Origin: Kalmanozyma brasiliensis GHG001
Taxonomy: Eukaryota > Basidiomycota > Ustilaginomycetes > Ustilaginales
Length of the DNA: 64,000 nt
Assembly (NCBI RefSeq): GCF_000497045.1
Contig: NW_015961970.1
Location: 248,802-312,801 of the forward strand
Direction of reading: 5' to 3'
Shown here piece by piece: positions 1 through 10,108 of the stretch. Both the position numbers and the translations under genes were made by a program. Each line of letters opens with the position of its first letter. The stretch's first letter is position 1. The notes under the pieces are model-generated. The model was not told the origin of the DNA and did not search any database. It saw nothing but the letters and a program-made list of their open reading frames with translations.

Positions 1-974
1 TTGGGCTCGCCCCGGGCAGGACCGTAGGCGGTGAGCTTCCAGAGTGGGCGTCCGTGCGGGCCCAGGTCTTCGGCGATGCCAGCGGCGGTGAGAGATACTT
101 CGGGGAGGTTGCTGTCGCCGAACAAGCTGGTGCTCGACGTGAATGGGAAGGAGGGGTTGAGGGATGCCAGGCCGGAAGGAATTGAGGAGGACGTTGAAGG
201 GGTAGGTTGTGAGGGTCCAGTGGGGGGTGCACCAAACGCGGAAGGGCGAGCTTGGGAGGTGAACGCCGAGGAACTGCCGAATGATGATGGCGTAGATGTG
301 GAGCCAAAGGCTGAAGAGGGAGCGGCGCTGCTGCCGAACTGTGCTGAGTTTGAGCCGAAGGATGATGTTGTATTTGTGGATCCGAACGCTGAGGTCGGCT
401 GTGTGCTAGTGCTGCCGAATGCAGAAGGAGCAGAATTGGTCGAACCGAACGCTGAAGACGGTGTTGATGTCGATCCGAACGCAGATGTGGGTGCCGAAGT
501 GCCACCGAACGCAGACGGAGGTGCAGCAGAACCAAAGGCAGAAACAGGCTTGTTCACCCCTCCAAATGCTGATGTTGGTGTCGAAGTCGATCCAAAGGCG
601 CTTCCTCCTTGCTGTGCTCCGAATGCTGACCCACCCGTCGCTCCACCTCCGAATGCTGAGTTGGAGTTCTGACTACCAAAAGCGCTTCCTCCGCCGCCAA
701 AGGCGCTCGGAGCAGCCGCGCCGAAAGCACTGCCGCCAGCGGGTCTCCCGAACGCGCTCCCACCCGTCGCATTGCCCCCAAACGCTGACGCGGAACCGAA
801 TGCGCTTCCGCCTGTCGGATTGGTTGATCCACCAAATGCTGATGATGAGCCGAATGCGCTCTGGCCGAAGCCGCTGCGTCCTGGTCCACCACCAGCCCCG
901 CCTTGCGGATGCTCAAACTTGCAGTTGTTGCCGAACGCGCATCGGTTCTGCAGGAAGAACTTGCAGACCACCAT
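1..974 (-). CDS. NUP42: NUP42/Amo1-like nucleoporin with CCCH zinc finger and FG repeats (C terminus cut by window edge)
   Basis: The minus frame from the ATG at 974 stays open to the window edge, giving at least 324 residues. It begins with a CCCH zinc finger (Cys4, Cys12, Cys18, His22; pattern C-x7-C-x5-C-x3-H). A long Gly/Ser-rich stretch of SAFG and NAFG units follows, which is the low-complexity FG repeat of nucleoporins. Near the edge (about 20-80) is a non-repetitive segment reading roughly W-K-L-T-A-Y-G-P, like the conserved block of fungal Nup42/Amo1 proteins. That family sits on the cytoplasmic face of the nuclear pore and binds Gle1 to help release exported mRNPs; a GLE1 gene lies 9 kb away. 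The family call comes from architecture. The C terminus, where Gle1 binding would lie, is outside the window. Confidence 0.8.
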   Translation of the reverse strand, partial: MVVCKFFLQNRCAFGNNCKFEHPQGGAGGGPGRSGFGQSAFGSSSAFGGSTNPTGGSAFGSASAFGGNATGGSAFGRPAGGSAFGAAAPSAFGGGGSAFGSQNSNSAFGGGATGGSAFGAQQGGSAFGSTSTPTSAFGGVNKPVSAFGSAAPPSAFGGTSAPTSAFGSTSTPSSAFGSTNSAPSAFGSTSTQPTSAFGSTNTTSSFGSNSAQFGSSAAPSSAFGSTSTPSSFGSSSAFTSQARPSAFGAPPTGPSQPTPSTSSSIPSGLASLNPSFPFTSSTSLFGDSNLPEVSLTAAGIAEDLGPHGRPLWKLTAYGPARGEP

Positions 975-1332
975 CGTGCTTATCGTGACAGCTCCGAGCC
1001 TTGAAGAACGCCCGACTCTGCGATGCAGCTGCGTTCGAACTGTCGCTCGAAAGTGCCGTAATGGTCGAATGTAACGCGAAAGGGTGAATGGGAATGGCAA
1101 AGGCGAACGTTGGCTGCTCTGTTCGTGGCTCATGGTTCCCTGCGACCCCGGCGGATTTTCCGATTCCCGAATGTGATTCGCAACTCCACTTTCCTTTGGC
1201 AAGATCTTCTTGACGGTTGCATGCCTTCAACCGACGACACATCGACAACCTCCAGCTCATCATGGTCAGCTTCATCTCGTCTCAGGATCAGAGTAGCTCA
1301 ACTTCAGGCCTTACTGACTCCAGCTTTGGTTC

Positions 1333-2571
1333 TTGCATGACTCGCAGTCGCTCCAATTCCTAAGCGACAAGGAGAGCCTTCCATCACAGTCGCACACCGC
1401 ACCCATCGTATCCGTTTCCTGGATTTCGTCGTCTTCGTCTTCGCAGGGCGTCATCTTGTCTGGTGACTGCAAGGGCAAAGTCAAGGCATTCGACGCTCAG
1501 TCAGCGTTATCCTATCGAGATCTACCAAATGCGCACTCGAATGCAGTACACTGCATCACCACCAACGCTACCGGCAGTGCAGCCTTGTCGAATGCCATCG
1601 ACGGCACCATTGCATTGTGGGATTTGACACCTTTCGTCAAGGACGAGACAGCAAACAAGGACGAAGCTGAAGCTGTCGAAGTCGAGGCGGTATCTACGGA
1701 GCCAACGCTGCTGCCTCTACCCGTCGAAGACGCAAGCAACCTGTTGCTCGGCACAATCGACTCGCTCACAGCCCACTCGACACCTAAAGAAAAGCTGTCA
1801 GAAGCTTGGAAGACCGCTCTGCACCCCAGTGCTCCACTATTTGCTTCTGTTGGAGCAGGAGCAATTGTCTCGCTGCACTCGACTTCTTCCTCTTCGTTCG
1901 GCGAGACACTCGACATTGCAACCCTCCCACCAAGCCTCGAAAAGCAATCCGATCTCTTCGGTCTTTCGCTTGCCTTCCACCCCTCCGGCAGCCTCCTCGC
2001 TGTCGGCACCAACACCGGTCGGGTCCTTCTCTACGCCTTGTCCTCTCTCGACTCCGCGCCGCATCTGATACATGTATCGACCTACTCAGACCACGCATCG
2101 CCCGTCCGAGCGCTCTCCTTCTTGCCCTCGCTGCTCCTCGTCGGCTCCGATGACCGCACCATCACCATTCACGACGTCAAAACCATCCTCTCACCCGAGC
2201 AGTCCTCATACCTTCAGCCGAACGCGGAGGGAAGGATAGGCGCGACAGTTGCATCGCTGACGGGACACAAGGGGTGGGTGTTCGACATTGCCGCTCCCGC
2301 CTTGTCGACGGACGTATTTGCCAGTGTAGCAGCGGATAAGAGCACCAAATTCTGGGATTTGACGTCGGCGACTAAGAATACGCCTGTCTGGAACGGCGGC
2401 GAGGCGCAGATGGTCAGGGCGTTCGCGTTTCAGCCTCCGACAGCGACAGGCTCTCAGACGGGAGGTGCGGCGGTGGAGGCAGGGCAGGGGATGACGAGCT
2501 CAATGACACGATTCGTGACTGCAAGCGAAGACGGCAAGTTGCGCTGGTACAGAGGTGCTGGTCTTGGTTGA
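1333..2571 (+). CDS. SKI8: Ski8-like WD40 protein (start exon not resolved)
   Basis: About 412 residues of WD40 propeller, with repeats such as the one ending in ALWDL near residue 96, HPSGSLLAVGT near residue 220, SDDRTITIHD near 270 and ADKSTKFWDL near 340. Order and length fit Ski8 (WDR61), the WD40 subunit of the cytoplasmic Ski complex that feeds mRNA to the exosome and, in fungi, also acts in meiotic recombination as Rec14. The open frame has no ATG before its last repeats: it follows a TGA at 1315 and its first codons are CTT TGG TTC TTG. A short upstream exon joined through an acceptor such as the CAG at 1321-1323 or 1345-1347 is therefore likely, but I could not find a donor in phase. 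It is divergent from the NUP42-like gene and convergent with the F-box gene (70 bp gap). Another WD40 protein cannot be fully excluded. Confidence 0.7.
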   Translation: MHDSQSLQFLSDKESLPSQSHTAPIVSVSWISSSSSSQGVILSGDCKGKVKAFDAQSALSYRDLPNAHSNAVHCITTNATGSAALSNAIDGTIALWDLTPFVKDETANKDEAEAVEVEAVSTEPTLLPLPVEDASNLLLGTIDSLTAHSTPKEKLSEAWKTALHPSAPLFASVGAGAIVSLHSTSSSSFGETLDIATLPPSLEKQSDLFGLSLAFHPSGSLLAVGTNTGRVLLYALSSLDSAPHLIHVSTYSDHASPVRALSFLPSLLLVGSDDRTITIHDVKTILSPEQSSYLQPNAEGRIGATVASLTGHKGWVFDIAAPALSTDVFASVAADKSTKFWDLTSATKNTPVWNGGEAQMVRAFAFQPPTATGSQTGGAAVEAGQGMTSSMTRFVTASEDGKLRWYRGAGLG

Positions 2572-2641
2572 TGTAGACACTGAATGACCAATCTGTGAAA
2601 GATATTTTGTGTTCGCGAGTCCAGCGTGGGTGTGTGTTGAA

Positions 2642-5545
2642 TCACCAGCTTCCATCCTCCGACAGCCTCTCGACTGCATACTCTTCTTCATCTGTCTGCA
2701 TCCGGGCCTCCTGCTCCTCCTCCTGCTCCTCCTCCTCCTCCTCTTCATCATCAGACACATCATCCGGAAACATCATCCGTGCATCCCTGCACCTCCGCAA
2801 CCTTCCCCTTTTCTGATCGAAACATCTGAAGTACTCTCCCAGCCCTCTTAGCTCCAGCATCCTGTGCACCGCTCCACCAAGCACCCTTCCCTCTTCCACC
2901 ACTTCATCCTCCATCTCTCCCCTTTCCTCTGGTGGCGTGCCGTAGATCCAGATGGGCCCCGAAATCGACTCGACATTGACCTCGGCGACGTACCTCCGCG
3001 TCCCATCTGCCACCTGCGAGTGGTAGAACGGCTGATGTCTTCCTCCCCTGCGCGCCGAGGCGGGGGCGGGCAACCGATCGACGCCCATGTTGACGATCCA
3101 GTCCTCCGGTGCGGCGCAGTAGGGGTCCCATCCCAGCACGCTGCCGACATACCGATACGTGCGGTGTCTGAAAACTGTGCCTACTCGATACCCCACTGTA
3201 TTTTCCGCGCGTGCACCCTTCTTTCGAGTCGAGGACGGCCGACGATTCACCCGGGGCTCCTCGGCATCCTTCATCCGTACCGCGCGCAGCATCCGGCTTA
3301 GCACCACCCTCGCACTGGAATTCGTCACCATGCCGGCCACACCTCGCCTAGCCTCCCTACCATTCCGCACCTCGTTCGCTGAGAAGCTCGCTTCGCCGCT
3401 CGAATCGCTCCCTTCTGCCTCCTCGTCGCTGTCTTCGGGATCGATGCCGAGAAAGTCCCGCTCAACAAACTCGACGTCCAGCATGAAGTAACTCTGCAGA
3501 AACCCGGCGATCCAATCCACCTCCCTCGCGTTGACATGCGTGCTCAGCCGGAGGAACGCGTTGACCGCGGCGTACTTGGCAGCCTGCTGTTCGTGTTCGG
3601 ACCAGTGATCTGCTCGGCGATGCAGGTTGGCACGGGTGAGCGTCCAGTCGTTGTCCTCGCCGCGCTGTGCCATCCACTCTCGGAAGTGGGTGGCTGGAGA
3701 CGACGCTGGGCGGGTCCAGCTTTCAGGTGCATCCGTGAGCGCGCGCATCGACTCTCGACGCCACGTCTTCACGATACCCCACACCGTCTCGTCTTCAACT
3801 ACCTCCGTATGCCCTTCTAACGCTCTTGCGACACGTTGTTTGATGGTCTCGTGTTCGATGGGAGTCGTTCGACCGTGAAGAGCGCTGAGAAACGCATAAT
3901 CCACCCGAACCAGCTCCCTCCATTGCACCTCCACCCTCGCTGCCCGCCGACTCACCTCCATCTGCCGAATTGCACTCCTCGCCTGCCCCAATTGTCCCAT
4001 CTGCGCCTGCCTCGGCGCGATCTGCGCCCGCTGCACGCTCCCCAGCACATTGCGCGCCGCCCTCTGCACCATATCCCCCGGCTTGGCGGGTCGCCAAAAG
4101 TCGTCGTTCGGAGGCACACCCATCCTCCCCACCCATTCGACCAGATCTTCGCGCTCCAGCACGGGAGGTCGTTCGCGAACCCACGAGTCGCGTCTCGCGA
4201 AAGGATCGCTGGGGGTGGGGGAGTGCGCATCGCTCGCCGCAAGCGTGTACGCCGTCACGTCGAGCCAGAACGTCTGCGTCACATTTTCCAAGGTTTCGGT
4301 GGAAGAAGGGAGACGAGAGTCGGCAGAGACAAAGGCCAGGATGCGCATGGGGAAGTTGCACAGCGAAGCAACTAGGCCTAGCCGATTTGCGAGACCGCAA
4401 AAGATGAGTGTGAGGGAGAGAGGAAGGGTTTCGCGATTGGTAGTGAAGCAATGGTGGAGGAAGTGGTTGTCCAGGTCCGAGAAAAGGTCGTCCGCGGCCC
4501 CGCGGAAGCCGTGGTCTGAAAGAAAGTCGCAGATCGCCATGGCTTTCTCTTTGGCCCGCTCCAGTGATACGGGACCATCTGATGGGGGGAAGCGAGTTTG
4601 GAGGTACAGATCACATGCTGCGGCGAGGAGGTCGAGTTGAGATGAGACGTAGGTGGACTCGCCCCCGCGAAACATGGTGAGGAGCGAGACGGCGATTTCG
4701 GTCTGACGCGGGAGGGAGGGTGCGGGAGGTATCGATGGGCCAGAAGATAGGGTATCGTCTTCCGATCTGGAGAGAATGCTCAGCTTTGACATCGCTTCGC
4801 GTCGCTGGAGGTGCTCGAGCATCTCTCGTGCGTGGTGGAGGATGACCAGGTGGTGCGTGTCGGATCGCAGTGTGGTGGGAAGATGCGCTTGGTAGGCATT
4901 GATGCGATAACTGTCCAAGTCGTAGGCCAAGGGGTCCTTGCCCTTGCCCTTCACTGATCTTCGTTGATTTGTATCAGATATGTCATGTCTGCGGGGAAGT
5001 CCATCGCGTGTCCAAGAAGGACAGCTCGACTGAGCCTCGACCACCGCAGTCAGCACATCTTTTGCATCGTTCCCAAAGCGCCTAGCTAGCGAGGTGATCG
5101 CGGGGATGCGACCGTGTGTCGCCTCGACCTGCTCATAGAGCGTCTCCAGCACCTCTTCGTCGATGGCAATGCGTTCCAAGAACAGTCGATAGAAGTCAAG
5201 CTCGAATGCTGTGCTCGGGCCAGGCTGCCCCTCCTCCAGCTGCAAGTCTCTGAAGGGCGATTCCGACGGAGACGCTGATGCGAGCCCCTTCTCTGCGGCT
5301 GCTCGGCGTGCGTGCTCGGTCATCCTCTGCAGCCTTCTTTGTCTTCTCCATTCGATGACGCCTCTGTTGGCCTCGCGTTTAAGATCGCCTGTTGTCCATC
5401 GTAAGAGGTAGGACAGCTCCCAGAATGCCGGAGTGGTGGCGATACGGTAGAAGGTGGCGTTGCATTGTAGAGTGGCTGCTAAAGAGCGAGGGTCGAGATA
5501 GGAGAAGATCTGGTAGATGACCTCCTCCGGTAGTGTGATTGTCAT
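2642..5545 (-). CDS. FBXO21-like F-box protein with SirB1-type and YccV-type domains
   Basis: Single-exon protein of 967 residues. The first 45 residues form an F-box (LPEEVIYQIFSYLDPRSLAA...), which recruits substrates to SCF ubiquitin ligases through Skp1. Residues about 335-410 resemble the SirB1 transglutaminase-like fold, and residues about 780-875 match the hemimethylated-DNA-binding YccV/HspQ fold (YRVGTVFRHRTYRYVGSVLGW then PFYHSQVADG). This order is that of vertebrate FBXO21 and its fungal relatives. The C terminus is strongly acidic (poly-Glu, residues about 935-950), encoded by a CTC-rich tract near 2709-2752. The gene is divergent from NOB1 across 517 bp. Substrates are unknown. 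Confidence 0.8.
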   Translation of the reverse strand: MTITLPEEVIYQIFSYLDPRSLAATLQCNATFYRIATTPAFWELSYLLRWTTGDLKREANRGVIEWRRQRRLQRMTEHARRAAAEKGLASASPSESPFRDLQLEEGQPGPSTAFELDFYRLFLERIAIDEEVLETLYEQVEATHGRIPAITSLARRFGNDAKDVLTAVVEAQSSCPSWTRDGLPRRHDISDTNQRRSVKGKGKDPLAYDLDSYRINAYQAHLPTTLRSDTHHLVILHHAREMLEHLQRREAMSKLSILSRSEDDTLSSGPSIPPAPSLPRQTEIAVSLLTMFRGGESTYVSSQLDLLAAACDLYLQTRFPPSDGPVSLERAKEKAMAICDFLSDHGFRGAADDLFSDLDNHFLHHCFTTNRETLPLSLTLIFCGLANRLGLVASLCNFPMRILAFVSADSRLPSSTETLENVTQTFWLDVTAYTLAASDAHSPTPSDPFARRDSWVRERPPVLEREDLVEWVGRMGVPPNDDFWRPAKPGDMVQRAARNVLGSVQRAQIAPRQAQMGQLGQARSAIRQMEVSRRAARVEVQWRELVRVDYAFLSALHGRTTPIEHETIKQRVARALEGHTEVVEDETVWGIVKTWRRESMRALTDAPESWTRPASSPATHFREWMAQRGEDNDWTLTRANLHRRADHWSEHEQQAAKYAAVNAFLRLSTHVNAREVDWIAGFLQSYFMLDVEFVERDFLGIDPEDSDEEAEGSDSSGEASFSANEVRNGREARRGVAGMVTNSSARVVLSRMLRAVRMKDAEEPRVNRRPSSTRKKGARAENTVGYRVGTVFRHRTYRYVGSVLGWDPYCAAPEDWIVNMGVDRLPAPASARRGGRHQPFYHSQVADGTRRYVAEVNVESISGPIWIYGTPPEERGEMEDEVVEEGRVLGGAVHRMLELRGLGEYFRCFDQKRGRLRRCRDARMMFPDDVSDDEEEEEEEQEEEQEARMQTDEEEYAVERLSEDGSW
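2700..2760. repeat. CTC/CTG trinucleotide-like tract encoding the poly-Glu tail of the F-box protein
   Basis: An imperfect run of ctc, ctg and tcc triplets on the plus strand. Read on the minus strand it gives the Asp/Glu-rich tail of the FBXO21-like protein. It is a coding microsatellite that could vary in length between strains. Confidence 0.7.
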
Positions 5546-6062
5546 GTTGAGCTGTTGAGGGCGGCTCGGGAAAGGGGGGAAGAGGTTAAACCGAGCTGAG
5601 AGCTACCTGCCCTGTCGGCGACTAAGGCTGGCCATCAAGGTCCAAGTAGGATGATCCGGCTAAGCTGTCGAAGATTGATTTGGACCGAGTAGATGTGCAG
5701 ACAAGGTTGCGTCAAGGAACGGGTTTCTCTATGATGTCGTGAAAAGTCAGGTAGCTGTTGTATGCTGTCTTAGCATCAAGATGGTGCGAAGGGTCCATGC
5801 AGCTTCGGCGATTTCACCTCCACACCAGCCGCTGTCGGCCGGCTGAGCTTTTTCCCGTTGGACCCTGGCTCACCTTTCTTTTTGCCTGTAAACCTTGAAA
5901 TTTTCCTTTCGCTCAGCCTCGAGCTTCCAAATTTTTGGAAAGGCGGATCTTCACTTCATCATCATCCTCATAACCACCGCAACGCCAGCAGGAATCCGCT
6001 GTTCCTAGCTTCAATATCATCAATCTTCGAAAAAACGTCGCGCAAAGATCGTAGCGGCAACC
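5546..6062. promoter_or_regulatory. Divergent intergenic region, F-box gene / NOB1
   Basis: 517 bp between two divergently transcribed genes, so it must hold both promoters. The last 200 bp before NOB1 are pyrimidine-rich, typical of fungal housekeeping promoters and 5' UTRs. I see no clear TATA box and no third gene. Confidence 0.4.
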
Positions 6063-7877
6063 ATGTCGACATGGGCAGCAATGGCGGCGGCGGGTGCCAA
6101 AGCTTCAGCACCCGCTCCTAAGCAAGAAGAGGCATCTTCCTCAACCAACGTCGCTTCCTCATCCTCCTCTCAGCTTGATGACGAGACTGCGTCCACCTCC
6201 GGCGTACGAACAAAGAAGCCGCGCATCGACACGCTCATCCTCGACGCAGGTGCCCTCATCATGCGCGCGCCCCTCGACGGCCTCGCCTCGGAATACTACA
6301 TCCCACCGCGAGTGATTGAGGAGATCAAGCACGCCTCTGCCCGCGAGTACCTCGAATCGCTGCGCCTGCGCCCCGATTTCAAGCTGCACATTGCTCAGCC
6401 GGGGCCTGCGAGCATGGTCGCTGCGACCGAGTTCGCAAAGAAGACGGGTGACATCGGCGTGCTCTCGACGCAGGATTTGGAGGTCATTGCTCTGACATAT
6501 GAGAGAGAGGTCGCGAGGCATGGCATGAAGCGCATCAGGACCAGCCCGGATGGCAAGAGAGGCGAGGCTTTGACAGCAGTTGCTACCGGTGAGGAGAGCA
6601 AGGAAGCTTCCTCTTCGACGAATGACGCGAAAGCAGCCCGTCAAGCGGCCATCGACAAGAAGCGTCAACAGAAGGCAGATGCAAAGCAGAAGAAGCTCGA
6701 GGAGGAAGCTGCTGCGCTCGGAATGACGGCCGATCAGCTCGTAGCTCAGCGCATCAAGGAGAATCGAGAGAAGAAGGCGGCGAAGAAACAGGCCAAAGAT
6801 GCGTCAACAGCAGCAGCACCAGCAGCAGAGCAGGATGCCGAAGCAACTTCAGCACCCGTCCAACAAGACGACGACGAGGATCAACAGCCTGCAACGCAGC
6901 ACGAGTCAGGACCGAGTCAGGGCTGGATCGAAGAAGGAGACTTCACCGACGAAGACTCGGACGAGGAAGGGGACGGTGCATGGATCACCCCAGACAACGT
7001 TCAGAGGGCGAAGAACCTGAGCATGGGTTTTGTGTCGGACAACCGCATGCCTGGTTTCAAGTACTCCGAGCAGGTCAAGGACGACGTCCCGGAGCCGGCT
7101 GAACTGCTGGAACCCGAAGAGCCGCTCGAAGAAGGCTGGTCGCGCGTCGAGTCTTCCAGCAAGTCCAAGCCCAAGCCGACCAAGACGCATCCGTCGCGCG
7201 ACTACAACGACCCTTCGATCCAATCGCGCCCTTCGCTGTCCTGGAACGCCAACGGCGACTCTTCCGCCGCCGGCCACATGACAGTTGCGTGCATCACGGG
7301 TGACTTTGCCGTGCAGAACGTGCTCCTGCAGATGGGTCTGTCGCTCGTTGGCGTGCACGGATCGCGCGTCCGAGCCGTCAAATCGTTCGTCCTTCGCTGC
7401 CACGCCTGTATGAAGGTGTGCAAGGACATGGAGAAGAAGTTCTGCCCCGTCTGCGGCAATGCTACGCTCACAAAGGTCGCCGTCACTGTGGACGACACCG
7501 CCAAGGGAGGCTTCCAGCTGCACCTCAAAAAGAACTACCGATTCAATCTGAGGGGCACCAAGTACTCGATTCCGGCGCCCAAGGCGGGGTCCGCATCAGG
7601 TGGAAAGACCGGCGGGTCCGGGTTGATCCTGAGGGAAGACCAGCTGGAATGGCAGCGCGCACTGGCAAAGGAGGCGAGCAGGAAGAGGAAGGAGGAAAGG
7701 GCACTGGAGAAGGCCATGCGCGCAGGCAAGGATTCGTTGTCGGTGAGATACGAGGAGGCTTGGGATACGGGAGACATCTTTTTGGGAAGTCAATTTGCTG
7801 CGAGGGACAAGAGCAGTTTGCCGGTCATCGGACACGGGAGGAAGAATCCGAATGCAAACAGGCGCACTCGCAAGTAG
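6063..7877 (+). CDS. NOB1: NOB1, 20S pre-rRNA D-site endonuclease
   Basis: Single exon, 604 residues; the start ATG lies in a good context (gcaaccATGtcg). The PIN nuclease domain starts at about residue 57 (LILDAGAL, first metal-binding Asp61), continues through PPRVIEEIKHASAREYLESL, and carries a further acidic position in DIGVLSTQDLEVIALTYE. A charged, low-complexity insert follows (residues about 175-320). The C-terminal zinc ribbon is clear at residues about 445-465 (CHACMKVCKDMEKKFCPVCG, two C-x2-C pairs). Nob1 cleaves 20S pre-rRNA at site D in the cytoplasm to make mature 18S rRNA. The ATPase RIX7 further along the window also acts in ribosome assembly. The insert is longer than in yeast Nob1 (about 460 residues). 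Confidence 0.95.
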   Translation: MSTWAAMAAAGAKASAPAPKQEEASSSTNVASSSSSQLDDETASTSGVRTKKPRIDTLILDAGALIMRAPLDGLASEYYIPPRVIEEIKHASAREYLESLRLRPDFKLHIAQPGPASMVAATEFAKKTGDIGVLSTQDLEVIALTYEREVARHGMKRIRTSPDGKRGEALTAVATGEESKEASSSTNDAKAARQAAIDKKRQQKADAKQKKLEEEAAALGMTADQLVAQRIKENREKKAAKKQAKDASTAAAPAAEQDAEATSAPVQQDDDEDQQPATQHESGPSQGWIEEGDFTDEDSDEEGDGAWITPDNVQRAKNLSMGFVSDNRMPGFKYSEQVKDDVPEPAELLEPEEPLEEGWSRVESSSKSKPKPTKTHPSRDYNDPSIQSRPSLSWNANGDSSAAGHMTVACITGDFAVQNVLLQMGLSLVGVHGSRVRAVKSFVLRCHACMKVCKDMEKKFCPVCGNATLTKVAVTVDDTAKGGFQLHLKKNYRFNLRGTKYSIPAPKAGSASGGKTGGSGLILREDQLEWQRALAKEASRKRKEERALEKAMRAGKDSLSVRYEEAWDTGDIFLGSQFAARDKSSLPVIGHGRKNPNANRRTRK

Positions 7878-7977
7878 ATGCTTCTGTATCACAGCAATTG
7901 CAAAACATGCTGGAACTCATTGACACACGGTTTTTGCAGAGATGGTATGGATGCGATTGAGTACAGGGCATAAAAGA

Positions 7978-9582
7978 TCAGCTCGTTCGGCTCTTCCGTT
8001 TGGGTCGGCTCTTTATCCTCTCGGCAAGCGTCCCGCCTTCCACCTTCATCGACTGCGGCACCAGCTCGGGAATGGCCATCCTGGGCGGCGAGTGTACCGC
8101 CTGCAACTGCTGCTCCTCCTTCACCCCCTGACTTGGTGGCGGAGTCAGCAAACCCACTTCCGCTTTCCCTGCCCCACCCCAGAACTCACCCTCTACCTTT
8201 GCCTCTTCCTTCTTCGCAACCTTGTAATCAGCAAAGCTCCTCAGATCCGCCGTAAACAGCACACTGTGCGCCCAGCCCGCATACCCGCCCCACAGCTGGC
8301 GAAAGTACTCTGCGATCTCCTCGTACTTCTTCGTGCGCAGCCGATACCACTTTTCGGCAAACTGGAAGACGTGCCGGTCGACAGGGATGGATGAGGCTTG
8401 GTCGAGCGACATGAGCAGGATGCAGTCGGCCACTTTGGGTCCTACGCCGGGTAATTGAAGCAATTCTTGGCGAGCCGAGGCGTAGGGGAGCCTGCGCAGG
8501 TGTTGGAGGTAGGCGCGAACTGAGGGGAAGGACTTGGTTTCGAGGTCGGTGTTGGGGGCTGGTGGCGAAATTGAGGTGGTGCGACTTTGGTGGGATGCGG
8601 TTCGTCGACTACGCTTGGCCGCTGGCTCGACGTCAGCCGCGTCCTCGGTCGAGATGGGTGGACTCGGCTGCTCGTCGAACGAGAAGCTAGTGCTGTCCTC
8701 GCCCTTGATACCGAACAACCAGTGCGACTCGCTCAGATGGTCTGCCATCTGACCTGCGGAAGATCCGCTCTTCGACTGTGCATGCTTCTCGCACAACATC
8801 TGCGCAGTCCGAGCAAGATATTTGGCGCGGTACCCAAACCCGAGCTCCCTCAGCTTCTCCTCGACCCCTTCCTTGGCCAGCGCCTCCGGTGGCGGAAACG
8901 GGTGATACGCTATCCTCACCTCTCCCTGTTCCACCTTCCCTGGCTTTCTCTCCACCTCGCTGTCGCCATCGACCACTGGTGGCGCTGGGTACAAATGCTC
9001 CAGCAACACCGGCGAAAAATGCGTGCACAGGTTCTGCACCATCTGGCCGATCCTCGCGATGTTGTTGTTCGAACTGCACACGAAGGCGCATAGACACTCC
9101 CACGGATCCTGCCGCAACATGCGCAGACCCGAGAAGCGGGTCGCGAACCGAGCAAAGACGGGATCCTTCTCGGCCCACTCGGCGTAGAGCGCCTCGAGCG
9201 GCACGTCGAGGCTGAGGTAGTCGGAGAGGAAGCGGCTCGTCTCGCGGCTCACCGCTGGATCGTTATCGTGAGATGAGGGAAGTAGGGTCCTGTGGTAGAG
9301 GAAACCCCGGTGCTCGTCTTGGCGTAGAAGAACGACGCGGTCGGAGAGACAGAGGGACCATTCGATTTGCTCCTCGTATTGTCCGGATGAGAGAGGGAGC
9401 CAGACTTTGTTGCCCCGCCATCGGAAGGCTTGGCCGCACTTGTTGGAGACGGTCAGCGGAAGCAGGATCTGCGAGGTGGCGGCTCGCAAGGCGGTGTAGC
9501 CTGGTGGCGGACGCGGGCCAAAGACGTCTTCGTGTTCGGTGTCGTCTTTGCCGAGCTTGTCGAGCTTGTGGGGGGCTGTCAT
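7978..9582 (-). CDS. OGG1: OGG1, 8-oxoguanine DNA glycosylase/AP lyase
   Basis: Single exon, 534 residues. The helix-hairpin-helix GPD motif is at residues about 377-402: LPGVGPKVADCILLMSLD then IPVDRH. The catalytic Lys (Lys383 here, Lys249 in human OGG1) and Asp (Asp402, Asp268 in human) are both present. The N-terminal part carries the expected LPLTVSNKCGQAFRW and WECLCAFVCSSNNNIARI segments. OGG1 removes 8-oxoguanine paired with C in base-excision repair. An insert of about 90 residues (about 270-360, Ser/acidic) separates the lobes, and the basic C terminus (KSRPKRKSR) looks like a nuclear localisation signal. It is convergent with NOB1 (100 bp) and divergent from GLE1. Confidence 0.95.
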   Translation of the reverse strand: MTAPHKLDKLGKDDTEHEDVFGPRPPPGYTALRAATSQILLPLTVSNKCGQAFRWRGNKVWLPLSSGQYEEQIEWSLCLSDRVVLLRQDEHRGFLYHRTLLPSSHDNDPAVSRETSRFLSDYLSLDVPLEALYAEWAEKDPVFARFATRFSGLRMLRQDPWECLCAFVCSSNNNIARIGQMVQNLCTHFSPVLLEHLYPAPPVVDGDSEVERKPGKVEQGEVRIAYHPFPPPEALAKEGVEEKLRELGFGYRAKYLARTAQMLCEKHAQSKSGSSAGQMADHLSESHWLFGIKGEDSTSFSFDEQPSPPISTEDAADVEPAAKRSRRTASHQSRTTSISPPAPNTDLETKSFPSVRAYLQHLRRLPYASARQELLQLPGVGPKVADCILLMSLDQASSIPVDRHVFQFAEKWYRLRTKKYEEIAEYFRQLWGGYAGWAHSVLFTADLRSFADYKVAKKEEAKVEGEFWGGAGKAEVGLLTPPPSQGVKEEQQLQAVHSPPRMAIPELVPQSMKVEGGTLAERIKSRPKRKSRTS

Positions 9583-10108
9583 CGTTCCGTGCAGCCTCGT
9601 CGATGTGGGTACGGGTGTGAATGAGGAGCGCGGCCGTGCGAGTCTACTTGCCGTAGTGGTGGAACAAAGAAGTTAGGAGGGTTCGGTGGTTAGGTTGAGA
9701 GATACGTAAGGAGCAAAGACGAAGAGTCAAGCCTTGCATGCGTGTTCGTGTGCGGATAGGAGGGTTCACAGCGGAGCTCTGTCAAGTCGAGGGCAACAGG
9801 AAGAAGTGCAAGGGACTTCGTGCGGGGTTCAACACGACTTGGATAGCCGCCGCACGGCGTTTTAGGTGTGGCGAACTAATGCATTTTTTCTGGCTCGGGA
9901 TACGGACGGCGAAAAATCGCTGGTTGTTAGACCTTGTAATTCACCGACGGTCCCTATTTCTTGACAGATCCGAGCTTGAGCTCCACCGCGACTTCATTCG
10001 AGGTCGTGCACCCTTCTTCCCACACACTTCGATCATCTCCACGCTTGCATTTCGTCCTATCTACCTCGCCCTCTGCGGTTCACGCAAGAGCTCGCAGCAG
10101 AGCGCATC
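9583..10108. promoter_or_regulatory. Divergent intergenic region, OGG1 / GLE1
   Basis: 526 bp between divergent OGG1 and GLE1. It contains no supported gene; the short open frames here overlap the start of GLE1 or run across both promoters. No clear TATA element. Confidence 0.35.

Noticed and set aside
31..672. Plus-strand 213-codon frame rich in PNA/PKA repeats
   Set aside because: It is the antisense of the FG repeats of the NUP42-like gene; the repeat pattern is inherited from that gene.
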